8,094 nucleotides of DNA from JBBRZF01 sp038236965 (GTDB lineage Bacteria; Acidobacteriota; Terriglobia; Terriglobales; Acidobacteriaceae): contig JBBRZF010000160.1 of assembly GCA_038236965.1 (NCBI GenBank), positions 1 through 8,094 on the forward strand. Direction: 5' to 3'. Below, in pieces: positions 1-6,420 of this stretch. The notes under the pieces were generated by a model. The model worked only from the letters and a program-made list of their open reading frames with translations, was not told the DNA's origin and made no database searches. A program made the position numbers and the translations under genes. Positions within the stretch are counted from its first letter, which is position 1. Every line of letters begins with the position of its first letter.

Positions 1-372
1 GCCGGAGGACGATTCCACGGTGAATTCCTTTCCCACCGGGGCGCTGTAGTTCACCTTTACGATCATCTCCGCAGTACGTGAGCCCGGAAAGCCCCGGTAA
101 TCCACATGATAAGTCCTCATCCCGTTGTACGACTGCAAGGCCTGCATGCGATGGAGATTCATCGCCACAAGATTTCGCACCACGTCCGCTACGGAAAGCG
201 TTCCCGCCACAGGGCGGGATGGCTGTAGCGGATGCGCGCTCGGGTCTTGCACACTCCGGCTTTGCGCGCCCGCATGCAAACCCAGCAGCGACACAATGGC
301 GAGCGACACTAGCAATCGAAACCTGATGGCGCGGCATTCCCCTTTATCGCGACTTGTAAATGGTCTTCTCAT
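1..372 (-). CDS. Secreted protein of unknown function, 5' part only (cut by window edge)
   Basis: Reading the minus strand from an ATG at 372-370, the frame stays open for 124 codons to the left edge, so the C-terminus is missing. After a basic stretch of about 19 residues there is a hydrophobic segment (about residues 20-35, LLVSLAIVSLLGLHAG) with a plausible signal peptidase site after AGA (36). Residues 58-124 are rich in the pattern LSVADVVRNLVAMNLHRMQALQSY followed by beta-like segments (RTYHVDYRGF, AEMIVKVNYSAP, KEFTVES). That pattern recalls LolA-like / outer-membrane lipoprotein-sorting-type periplasmic proteins common in Acidobacteriota, but this is a resemblance only. The upstream in-frame region is closed by a TGA directly before the ATG. 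A weak GGAA lies 8 bases upstream. The n-region is long for a signal peptide, so a later non-ATG start is possible. The gene is divergent from the radical SAM gene at 838. Confidence 0.75.
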   Translation of the reverse strand, partial: MRRPFTSRDKGECRAIRFRLLVSLAIVSLLGLHAGAQSRSVQDPSAHPLQPSRPVAGTLSVADVVRNLVAMNLHRMQALQSYNGMRTYHVDYRGFPGSRTAEMIVKVNYSAPVGKEFTVESSSG

Positions 373-837
373 ATCAATTCCATGGGAACCCATAACACCA
401 GTTGACGGTTGCTTTGAATCTCAAATTTGACCTTACCCCCAGCGATAACCAGTGCCTGTTCAATAGTGACCACCATCGGAGTAATTTCAGCGCGCAGGGC
501 GAACGTTTAACGAAACACCCGTATGGCGCAGGAGTCGAGATCCCCGCCTAAGGCCTTTTGCGTGCGCCCCTTTAACGTGGTAATCTGCACTCACTTGGTA
601 CTGCTCTTACCCTTTAATTCTTGCTCAACGCAGAGCTGCCGTGGTCTCGGGAAATAATACATTTATCGGTATTCTTGCTTTCGAGTGTTCTTCCCATCGC
701 CGCAGGCATAGCAGCGAGGGAACTTTAGTTCAGCAACCGCACAGCCTGACAGTTAGCTCTAAGCGCACAAATGCTGGTTGCGTTTTCTTTCGATCGGTCG
801 GAATGTTTTCCAGCACCACGAGGATGAGGTAGCCAAC
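373..837. other. 465-base divergent intergenic spacer
   Basis: This spacer separates two divergent genes and must hold both promoters. I see no convincing gene: the short open frames here lack a ribosome binding site and protein-like composition. It contains a perfect 10-base palindrome TCAAATTTGA at 421-430, next to a TTTGA-N3-TCAAA inverted repeat, which could be an operator. AT-rich stretches such as AAATAATAC (near 652-660) could serve as a -10 box, but no matching -35 element is spaced correctly. No riboswitch consensus was recognised; in particular I saw no B12 box in front of the cobalamin-type radical SAM gene. Confidence 0.5.
826..829 (+). promoter_or_regulatory. Ribosome binding site fixing the start at 838
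   Basis: GAGG sits 8 bases before the ATG at 838. The frame is open further upstream to a TTG at 778, which would add 20 residues, but those residues (MRFLSIGRNVFQHHEDEVAN) do not look like the family and no ribosome binding site precedes that codon. The protein starting MKVRLINPS at 838 is the natural beginning of a Rossmann-like B12-binding fold. Confidence 0.8.
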
Positions 838-2424
838 ATGAAAGTGCGTTTGATCAATCCCAGCCACGTGTCTTTCGGCACCGCCGTGATCACCCCGCGA
901 TGGCTTTACGTATTGGCCGCTGCGACGCCGAGATCTTTCGGCGACCCGGTACTGGTAGACGAGACGCTTGAACCTCTCGATCCGCTCGAGATTCAGGCTG
1001 GCGACGCCGTCGGAATCAGCATCCACACCGGCAATGCGTTACGTGGTTACGAGATTGGCACCATGGCCCGCGAACGCGGAGCCTGGGTCATCTACGGCGG
1101 CATTCACGCCACTCTTTACCCTGAAGAAGCGCAACGACTCGGCGGCGCACATTCCGTCGTAAAAGGAGATGGTGACCTGGTATGGGCGCAGGCACTCCGC
1201 GATTGCGTCGCGGGCGCTCCCAAACCTGTTTACGAAGGCGGACAACTCGGCGCTTCTGACTTCGCCATGGCGCGTTGGGATCTTATGCCGCCCAAGTCCT
1301 ACATGTGGGCCTCTGTGCAAACCATCCGCGGATGTCCGAAGCATTGTTCCTTCTGTTCCGTTTGGCGCACTGACGGACAAAAGCCGCGCCAGCGTCCATC
1401 GGATGCAGTCGTGGAAGAGATCGTCGAATTGCGGCGCCGCGGCTTCCGCTTCATCGCGCTGGCCGATGACAATTTCTATCCCGTCAGTCTCACCGACCTC
1501 AAGCTGGCAGAGCGCCAGGGAAACAAGGAGAGATTGGCCGAGCTCACGCGCATCCGCGCCGAACGCTTCGAACTGATGCAACGCCTCGCGCTTCTTCCCA
1601 AGGATTCGATCTTCTTTACGCAGATCACCATGGAAGCCGCGGAGGACCCGGAATTCCTCGACGCCATGAAAGCCGCTCATATCGCCGGAGCGCTCGTCGG
1701 AGTCGAGGCCGTGACCCCAGAAGGATTGAAGGATGTTTACAAGGATTTCAATTCCTCCGGAGAGGACCTTGTCGAACGCCTTCAGGTCTTCCGCCGTCAC
1801 GGAGTGCATGTCCTGGGCTCGTTCATTTTTGGATTGCCGAGCGATCGTCTCTCCACCTTCGACGCAACCGTAGAGGTGGCGCAACGGGCGAATCTCACCT
1901 TCGCACAGTTCGTCATGCTCACCCCGTTCCCCGGCACCGTCGATTTCGACAAATGGGAAGCGGCCCAAAAAAATAACAATACCGAGATTGCTGGCATTCC
2001 TATCACGCGTCACTGGTTGATCCCGCAGGCGCTTCGTCCCAAAATCTACTGTCCGCATCCGGCGATGGCCGCCGAAACCATCCGCGAACAGACGCAATCA
2101 GTCTGGGACCGCTACTACAGCTTCAGTTACATCTGGAAACGCTCGAACTTCCTCAAGTCGGTGAAGAGCCGTCTCGCCTTCATTCTCATCTCCAAGATCT
2201 ATCGCCAGATGTACGCGAACACCGGCATCGCCAGCGATAGCGCGCGTGTTGCCTGGTCGGCGAAGTGGGCCCGCTGGCTCTCCAAGCCCTGCCGACTTCT
2301 GTTTGCAGGACGTCCCATGCCCGACCTTGCCGTGCCTCAGAGCGCGAAGAGCTACGAGGCAGCATCCGCTGGACCTTGGCCTGTCGCCCAGGGTGGTGAA
2401 TCGGCCCTTAACATTCTTCCCTAA
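838..2424 (+). CDS. Radical SAM protein with probable cobalamin-binding N-terminal domain
   Basis: The product is 528 residues. Residues about 1-135 form a Rossmann-like domain: MKVRLINPS first strand, DAVGISIHTGNA, WVIYGGIHATLYPEEA, then VVKGDGD. This is the layout of B12-binding domains fused to radical SAM enzymes. The classical DxHxxG cobalamin-ligating motif is not seen; it is absent in many such fusions. The core then carries the [4Fe-4S] motif CxxxCxxC (C166, C170, C173, in CPKHCSFC), LADDNFYP (208-215), LVGVEAV (286-292) and GSFIFGLP (327-334), all typical of the SAM-binding barrel. Residues 218-258 are a charged, helical insertion. The C-terminal 130 residues are basic and aromatic (WDRYYSFSYIWKRSNF, SKIYRQMYA). 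The reaction and substrate cannot be read from sequence; B12-dependent methyl transfer or another radical reaction is possible. It stands alone, with a terminator 28 bases after the stop, so no pathway partner is visible. It is not confidently a hopanoid methylase (HpnP/HpnR), and I assign no symbol. Confidence 0.9.
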   Translation: MKVRLINPSHVSFGTAVITPRWLYVLAAATPRSFGDPVLVDETLEPLDPLEIQAGDAVGISIHTGNALRGYEIGTMARERGAWVIYGGIHATLYPEEAQRLGGAHSVVKGDGDLVWAQALRDCVAGAPKPVYEGGQLGASDFAMARWDLMPPKSYMWASVQTIRGCPKHCSFCSVWRTDGQKPRQRPSDAVVEEIVELRRRGFRFIALADDNFYPVSLTDLKLAERQGNKERLAELTRIRAERFELMQRLALLPKDSIFFTQITMEAAEDPEFLDAMKAAHIAGALVGVEAVTPEGLKDVYKDFNSSGEDLVERLQVFRRHGVHVLGSFIFGLPSDRLSTFDATVEVAQRANLTFAQFVMLTPFPGTVDFDKWEAAQKNNNTEIAGIPITRHWLIPQALRPKIYCPHPAMAAETIREQTQSVWDRYYSFSYIWKRSNFLKSVKSRLAFILISKIYRQMYANTGIASDSARVAWSAKWARWLSKPCRLLFAGRPMPDLAVPQSAKSYEAASAGPWPVAQGGESALNILP

Positions 2425-2451
2425 TCGGATTCCAGCTCTAAGAAGACTCGG

Positions 2452-2485
2452 TGCGCGGAACTTCCTGTTCCGCGCATTTTCTCTT
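2452..2485 (+). terminator. Intrinsic terminator of the radical SAM gene
   Basis: A perfect 10-bp stem (TGCGCGGAAC pairing with GTTCCGCGCA, 2452-2461 with 2467-2476) closes a 5-base loop (TTCCT) and is followed directly by TTTTCTCTT (2477-2485). It lies 28 bases after the TAA at 2422-2424. This is a textbook rho-independent terminator on the plus strand. Confidence 0.88.
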
Positions 2486-2743
2486 GTCGTGAACTGGGTT
2501 CGGTCGAGTACAACGGTACCATCCGGGTGCACCAGGAACTGCGCACATTCCTGCTCCAGGACGGACCCCGGGCCGGAACCCGTGATTCTGCTCGCCCCCC
2601 CCAGCATATCCAGCAGTGACAAGGGTTCTCAGCCAACAGCCATCCTCGTTCTCCTCATCTAACCCGCTAACTGTAGCAATGCGTATCTGAAAGCTATTAC
2701 AGGATGGACTGCGTGGGCGAAGCTCCGCAGGGAGGAGATTACG
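2486..2743. other. Spacer upstream of the glycine-zipper gene
   Basis: No convincing gene lies in this 258-base stretch. It carries a run of eight C (2595-2602), a potential slippage or sequencing-error site, and at its end a strong ribosome binding site GGAGGAG (2731-2737), 6 bases before the ATG at 2744. TATTAC at 2695-2700 could be a -10 box, but no good -35 element is seen at the right distance. Confidence 0.5.
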
Positions 2744-3439
2744 ATGAAAATATCCAGGTGGTTGCTCGTCGCTTTGATGGCCACTCTCTTGTTCACGACC
2801 GCCGTGTTCGCGCAAGATCCCGGCCAGAATTATCCCCAGACCCCGGTGCAGAATGATCCCAACGCACCCAATAACTATCCGCAGAACAATTACCCGCAGA
2901 ATAGCTATCCGCAGAATGGTCAATACGGATCTGTATACGGAACTCTCCCATTCGGCACCAGCCTGACCATTCGTACGGACACCGATATCAAAACCGATCG
3001 TCCGCAAGAAGGAACACTCTATTCCGGACAGATCGCGCAAGACGTGATGGGGCAGAACAACCAGGTTCTGATCCCCATGAATTCGCCCGCGCAACTCGCC
3101 GTGGTCAGCACCGACAACAGCAACAAGAATCTCGCTCTCACTATTCAATCGGTCATGATTAACGGACGCAACTACATGATCAGCTCCGGAACGACCAAGG
3201 GACAGAGCAAGGGAGGCCTCGGCGCGAACAAGCGCACGGGAACCTATGTCGGCGGCGGAGCGCTGGTAGGGACCTTGATCGGAGCCATGGCCGGAGGCGG
3301 AAAAGGTGCAGCGATCGGAGCCATCATCGGTGCCGCAGGTGGCGCTGGCACCCAAGTCTTGACGAAGGGAGACAAGATCGACATCCCCGCAGAATCCATG
3401 CTCACCTTCAAACTCGACCAGCCTGTCACCTTGCAATGA
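2744..3439 (+). CDS. Exported glycine-zipper protein with YPQN repeats
   Basis: The product is 231 residues and the start is fixed by GGAGGAG 6 bases upstream. Residues 1-23 are a clear signal peptide (KISRW, then a hydrophobic core, cleavage after VFA before QD). Residues 24-62 are a low-complexity N/P/Q/Y linker with three 5-residue repeats (N/S)YPQN at 44-58, encoded by 15-base DNA repeats (2873-2917). Residues about 65-165 look like a compact beta domain (YGTLPFGTSLTIRTDTDI, GTLYSGQIAQDV, QVLIPMNSPAQLAVV). Residues about 167-203 are a glycine zipper (GGGALVGTLIGAMAGG, then KGAAIGAIIGAAGGAG) that could insert in or pack against a membrane. The last segment (KIDIPAESMLTFKLDQPVTL) resembles the C-terminal strand seen in glycine-zipper envelope proteins. 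The likely place is periplasm or outer membrane. The function is unknown; proteins of this architecture are frequent in Acidobacteriota but uncharacterised as far as I know. Confidence 0.88.
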   Translation: MKISRWLLVALMATLLFTTAVFAQDPGQNYPQTPVQNDPNAPNNYPQNNYPQNSYPQNGQYGSVYGTLPFGTSLTIRTDTDIKTDRPQEGTLYSGQIAQDVMGQNNQVLIPMNSPAQLAVVSTDNSNKNLALTIQSVMINGRNYMISSGTTKGQSKGGLGANKRTGTYVGGGALVGTLIGAMAGGGKGAAIGAIIGAAGGAGTQVLTKGDKIDIPAESMLTFKLDQPVTLQ

Positions 3440-3496
3440 CGACCAACTGGCTAGACGAACTGTGGTTCCAGTAATGAATTAATAGTGATCTGGTGC

Positions 3497-3525
3497 CCCA
3501 CATATGCCGAGTTGGCATATGTGGG
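3497..3525. repeat. Perfect 12-bp hairpin, possible terminator or dispersed repeat
   Basis: CCCACATATGCC (3497-3508) and GGCATATGTGGG (3514-3525) pair perfectly around a 5-base loop GAGTT. It lies 57 bases after the stop of the glycine-zipper gene and could end that transcript. However, the flank after the stem (TGTTGCC) is not a T-run, so it is not a standard intrinsic terminator. From memory, stems of the form GTGCCCCAC...GTGGG recur between genes in acidobacterial genomes, so it may be a dispersed palindromic element instead. Confidence 0.6.
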
Positions 3526-3610
3526 TGTTGCCAACCACTCACTTGGAGAGAATCCTCCCTCATCCCCACTCTCCACATGCCCTTGACCCTAAATCTTCAA
3601 ATCCTGAAAT

Positions 3611-3642
3611 CCGGCATTCGGTAAATCCGGCAATCCGTAAAT
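3611..3642. repeat. Two 16-bp direct repeats upstream of trmJ
   Basis: Two adjacent 16-base units, CCGGCATTCGGTAAAT (3611-3626) and CCGGCAATCCGTAAAT (3627-3642), match at 14 of 16 positions. A partial, poorer unit (CCTGAAAT) precedes them. They occupy the place where the -35 region of trmJ would be expected. Confidence 0.6.
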
Positions 3643-3653
3643 CGGCCCATTGT

Positions 3654-3659
3654 TACAAT
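3654..3659 (+). promoter_or_regulatory. Putative -10 box of trmJ, possibly leaderless
   Basis: TACAAT differs at one position from the TATAAT consensus and ends 7 bases before the TTG start at 3667. A transcript begun from it would start at or next to the start codon, which fits the absence of a Shine-Dalgarno sequence here. No convincing -35 box is seen 17 bases upstream. Confidence 0.4.
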
Positions 3660-3666
3660 TGCCGCC

Positions 3667-4392
3667 TTGGACTCCGCGCTCCAACTCGACAACCTCCGCA
3701 TCGTCCTGGTGCGCTCGCGCAACCCGCTCAACATCGGCGCAGCCGCTCGCGCCATGGCCAACTTCGGAATCTCGACTCTACGCGTGGTCCATCCTTTCGA
3801 ACGCGCCTTCCGCGAAGCGCGCTCTGCCGTCGGTGCCGCGAGCGTGCTCGAGTGCGCCGAAGAATTTTCCTCCGTCGCCGACGCCGTTGCCGACTGCGCA
3901 CTCGTTGTCGGAACCACCGCCGTTCGCGAACGCGAACTTCAACAATCGCTTCACCTGCTCGCCGAGGGGGCGCCCCTCATCCGCGAATCTCTCGCCAACT
4001 CTCCCGTCGCGCTGCTCTTCGGCTCAGAGAAAACGGGACTCTCCAAGGCCGACCTTGCCTTCTGCCATTTCCTCATACACATCCCCACGCGCGAATTGCA
4101 GATATCCATGAACCTCGGGCAAGCTGTCGCCGTCTGCCTTTACGAAATCGCCCGCACTCGATCCACTACTCTCCCGTCACAGTCGGCACACGCCGCCGAC
4201 TCCGAACTTGAGCGCATGCACTCCGTTCTCTTCGACTCGCTTCTCGAAAGTGGATACGTCAAGCCGAAGACGGAGGTCGATATCTCCGGAAAGGTCCGCT
4301 TGCTCATTCGCAGATTGTCGCTGAACCCCGATGACGCTGATCTACTCACCGGAATGTTCAAAAAGATCTTGTATAAACTCCGCCACAAATAA
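3667..4392 (+). CDS. trmJ: tRNA (cytidine/uridine-2'-O-)-methyltransferase TrmJ
   Basis: The product is 241 residues, the usual length of TrmJ (E. coli about 246). TrmJ is a SPOUT-class methyltransferase that uses SAM to methylate the 2'-OH of nucleotide 32 in the anticodon loop of several tRNAs and acts as a dimer. The three SPOUT motifs are present in order: NPLNIGAAARAM (19-30), LLFGSEKTGLS (116-126) and SMNLGQAVAVCLYEI (147-161), the last two building the knotted SAM site. Residues about 178-241 form the helical C-terminal extension seen in TrmJ but not in TrmL. The start is inferred: the upstream frame is closed by TAA at 3622-3624 and holds no ATG, while the first in-frame ATG (3754) would remove motif 1, so TTG at 3667 is the best choice. 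There is no clear ribosome binding site. The gene is convergent with the ABC-F gene and shares its terminator. Confidence 0.92.
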   Translation: MDSALQLDNLRIVLVRSRNPLNIGAAARAMANFGISTLRVVHPFERAFREARSAVGAASVLECAEEFSSVADAVADCALVVGTTAVRERELQQSLHLLAEGAPLIRESLANSPVALLFGSEKTGLSKADLAFCHFLIHIPTRELQISMNLGQAVAVCLYEIARTRSTTLPSQSAHAADSELERMHSVLFDSLLESGYVKPKTEVDISGKVRLLIRRLSLNPDDADLLTGMFKKILYKLRHK

Positions 4393-4426
4393 AAATCCCG
4401 GACGCTTTCGCATCCGGGTCTTATTT
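4391..4426. terminator. Bidirectional terminator between trmJ and the ABC-F gene
   Basis: The arms at 4397-4405 and 4410-4418 form a 9-bp stem. On the minus strand it reads CCCGGATGC-GAAA-GCGTCCGGG, with one G-U wobble and a stable GNRA-type GAAA tetraloop, and is followed by ATTTTTA (from 4396 down to 4390). This is a strong intrinsic terminator for the ABC-F gene. On the plus strand the wobble becomes a C/A mismatch, but TCTTATTTCTCT follows, so it may also stop trmJ, whose stop codon is only 4 bases before the stem. Confidence 0.82.
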
Positions 4427-4455
4427 CTCTGCAGCCTCTGTCGCTAGCCTTCGTT

Positions 4456-6096
4456 CTACTTCGAAGCCAGCGCCTGTTGCGACTGATATTCCTCGTACGT
4501 ATCTTTGAAGTCCGTCATCGTGTGGTCGCTTTCGAAGTGCCAGATGCGCGTCGCCACTTCGTCGATCAAGTCATGATCATGACTCACCAGAAACACCGTG
4601 CCCTGGTAGCGCTGTAGCGCGATGTTCAGCGCGTTGATCGATTCCAGGTCCAGGTGGTTCGTCGGCTCGTCGAACACCAGCACGTTCGGCTTCTGCAGCA
4701 TCAGTTTGCAGAACAGCAATCGCGCGGCTTCGCCACCGGAGAGCACGTCGGTCTTTTTGTTCGCGTCGTCCTTCTGGAACAGCATCTGTCCCAGCAGTCC
4801 GCGGATCTCTTCCTGGTACGCCGCCGGATCCCATTGGTGCAGCCATTCGTAGACGGTCGTGCCTTTTTCAATCATGCCCTTGTGATCCTGCGGGAAGAAG
4901 CCGACCAGCGCTTCGTGTCCCCAGATCACTTTGCCTTCGTCGAGAAACGAGCCATCGTATCCGCTGGTGCTACGCAGATCTTTCAAAGGAGTCGTGGGCG
5001 AATTTGAGAGCAACGCGTTTACCAGTGTCGTTTTTCCCGCGCCGTTGCGGCCCATGATGGCGATCTTGTCGCCGCGAATGACGCTGCTGGTGATGCCGCG
5101 CAAGATCTTTGCGTCGTCGTACGACTTCGCCAGGTTCTCCACGTCCAGTATGTGTTTGCCCGAAGGACGCTTCTGTTCGAACTTGATGAACGGGCGCGCG
5201 ATGTTCGAACGCGCAAGGTCGTTCACCTGCAAGCGTTCCACTTCTTTTCGGCGTGACTGCACCTGGCTCGAACGTGTGCCGGCAGAGAATCGCGCGATGA
5301 AATCGTTCAACTGCGAGATCTTCTTTTCGCGTTGCGCGTTCTGCGATTCGATCTGTGAACGAATCTGCGTCTTGGCCAGCACCATCTCGTCATACGTGCC
5401 GGTATAGGTGATGATGGTTTCGTAATCGATGTCGGCGATGTGCGTACAAATGCTGTTCAGAAAATGGCGATCGTGAGAGATCACGATCAGCACGCCGTCG
5501 TAGCGGTTCAAGAATTCCTGCAACCAGTGGATCGAGTCGATATCTAGATGGTTCGTAGGTTCGTCCAGTAGCAGCGCCGCCGGATGTCCGAAGAGGGCTT
5601 GCGCAAGCAGTACGCGCAACTTCTGGCCGCCCTGCAATTCGCTCATTGGACGCTCGTGCAGTTCGTCCGGAATGTCCAGACCTTGCAGCAGCAGGGTAGC
5701 GTCGGTCTCGGCCGTGTAGCCGTCTTCTTCCCCGACTGTGCCTTCCAGTTCACCCAGTCGCATGCCGTCGTCATCGGTCATGTCGGCCTTAGCGTAGATC
5801 ACTTCGCGCTCTTCCATAGCGGCCCACAGGCGTTTATTGCCCATAATCACCGTGTCAATGGCGCGGTACTGGTCAAAGGCGAACTGGTCCTGGCTAAGGA
5901 CGCCGAATTTCTTGGGGCGGACGACGCTACCTTTTTGCGGCTCCAATTCACCTGTCAACAGGTTCATGAACGTGGACTTGCCGGCGCCGTTCGGACCGGT
6001 AAGACCATAGCGTTTGCCAGGCGTAAAGGCGGTGGAAACTTCGTCGAACAGAACTTTAGCGCCGTAGCGCATCGATACGTTAGAGACTGAAATCAT
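4456..6096 (-). CDS. ybiT: ABC-F family ATPase, YbiT type
   Basis: The product is 546 residues with two ABC ATPase domains and no membrane segment, the ABC-F layout. ABC-F proteins bind the ribosome near the E site and help stalled or special translation states. Domain 1 has Walker A GPNGAGKST (34-42), a signature read as LQGGQ (154-158, usually LSGGQ), Walker B LLLDEPTNHLD (175-185) and H-loop SHD (207-209). The charged linker (about 236-310, ERLQVNDLARSNIARPFIKFEQ) separates it from domain 2 with Walker A GRNGAGKTT (349-357), LSGGE (452-456), Walker B VFDEPTNHLD (474-483) and SHD (505-507). Phrases such as RYGLTGPNGAGKSTFM, QDQFAF, DTVIMG and GYTAE match E. coli YbiT (about 530 residues, from memory). 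Compared with that, an extra loop of about 12-15 residues follows the second Walker A (within about 364-388). The ATG at 6096 has no good ribosome binding site. Assigning antibiotic resistance is not justified; YbiT is a housekeeping-type branch. Confidence 0.93.
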   Translation of the reverse strand: MISVSNVSMRYGAKVLFDEVSTAFTPGKRYGLTGPNGAGKSTFMNLLTGELEPQKGSVVRPKKFGVLSQDQFAFDQYRAIDTVIMGNKRLWAAMEEREVIYAKADMTDDDGMRLGELEGTVGEEDGYTAETDATLLLQGLDIPDELHERPMSELQGGQKLRVLLAQALFGHPAALLLDEPTNHLDIDSIHWLQEFLNRYDGVLIVISHDRHFLNSICTHIADIDYETIITYTGTYDEMVLAKTQIRSQIESQNAQREKKISQLNDFIARFSAGTRSSQVQSRRKEVERLQVNDLARSNIARPFIKFEQKRPSGKHILDVENLAKSYDDAKILRGITSSVIRGDKIAIMGRNGAGKTTLVNALLSNSPTTPLKDLRSTSGYDGSFLDEGKVIWGHEALVGFFPQDHKGMIEKGTTVYEWLHQWDPAAYQEEIRGLLGQMLFQKDDANKKTDVLSGGEAARLLFCKLMLQKPNVLVFDEPTNHLDLESINALNIALQRYQGTVFLVSHDHDLIDEVATRIWHFESDHTMTDFKDTYEEYQSQQALASK

Positions 6097-6241
6097 GTTA
6101 GTTGGGAAGTGCTGGAACGGCCGGAATTGGCGAGCTGCAGCGAACTTGTAGCTCTATGATAACACGGCTTTTCTAAGCCCTTTGTTTACATCGCCAACAG
6201 CAATTATCTATATCTCCCAACGCAATCGATTCTGCTTTTGA

Positions 6242-6276
6242 CCTGCGTGGGCCCGGACGCCCCCGTCCGTGGCAGG
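6242..6276. repeat. GC-rich compound hairpin
   Basis: An inner perfect stem CGGACG/CGTCCG (6254-6259 with 6264-6269) closes a CCCC loop. An outer stem CCTGC/GCAGG (6242-6246 with 6272-6276) encloses it. No T-run follows on either strand, so a palindromic intergenic repeat is more likely than an intrinsic terminator, although it may stall RNA polymerase leaving trmO. Confidence 0.55.
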
Positions 6277-6317
6277 CAGCAAGGCTCGCCCCGCTCTAAA
6301 ACCTGAGATGACCTTCC

Positions 6318-6341
6318 CGCCTCCGCCTCATCGAACCAACC
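6318..6341 (-). repeat. 24-bp near-copy of codons from the trmO 3' end
   Basis: These 24 bases match 6449-6472 at 23 of 24 positions, 131 bases apart in direct orientation. At 6449-6472 the minus strand encodes GWFDEAEA of TrmO (residues 138-145); here the same eight residues could be read, but a TAA codon lies just upstream in that frame, so this copy is not expressed as part of a gene. Confidence 0.75.
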
Positions 6342-6359
6342 TTACCTTCGGCCAAGATT

Positions 6360-6420
6360 GGTTTTAACCCTCACTTCCTTCGTGCCCTTCGTGTCCCTTG
6401 TGGTTCAAGGTTTGAGGTTC
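6360..6420. repeat. Dispersed intergenic repeat, copy 1 (CTTCGTG type)
   Basis: The block starts GGTTTTAACCC, continues with about 9-base units of the form CTTCGTGCC / CTTCGTGTCC, and ends GTGGTTCAAGGTTT. It is nearly the same as the block at 6991-7058, in the same orientation, but has about one unit less. Both lie outside coding sequence on either side of trmO. Confidence 0.8.

Noticed and set aside
502..512. AACGTTTAACG shared with 7971-7980 (ACGTTTAACG) as a common operator
   Set aside because: Only ten bases are shared, the motif is AT-biased, and two occurrences are not enough to claim a regulator site.
778..837. A TTG start at 778 extending the radical SAM protein by 20 residues
   Set aside because: The ATG at 838 has GAGG at good spacing and begins with a typical first strand of the B12-binding fold.
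1039..2097. A 352-codon open frame on the minus strand opposite the radical SAM gene
   Set aside because: It is antisense to a clearly conserved protein, has composition without recognisable domains and no ribosome binding site; long antisense frames are common in GC-rich codon usage.
2098..2622. A minus-strand frame whose first part (2486-2622) reads FLVHPDGTVVLDRTQF, which looks protein-like
   Set aside because: The remainder is antisense to the radical SAM gene and to its terminator, with no ribosome binding site; a decayed gene fragment in the spacer cannot be excluded but is not supported.
2438..3436. A 332-codon minus-strand frame opposite the glycine-zipper gene
   Set aside because: The plus-strand gene has a signal peptide and strong ribosome binding site; the antisense product has no coherent features.
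3504..4211. A 235-codon plus-strand frame overlapping trmJ
   Set aside because: The product is extremely Arg/Ser/Pro-rich and lies in a different frame of the clearly identified trmJ gene.
4456..6096. ABC-F gene as an antibiotic resistance determinant
   Set aside because: Its motifs fit the YbiT branch, which is not a target-protection resistance factor.
6374..6410. The CTTCGTG repeats as a possible CRISPR array
   Set aside because: Units are about 9 bases, adjacent and without unique spacers; there are no cas genes.
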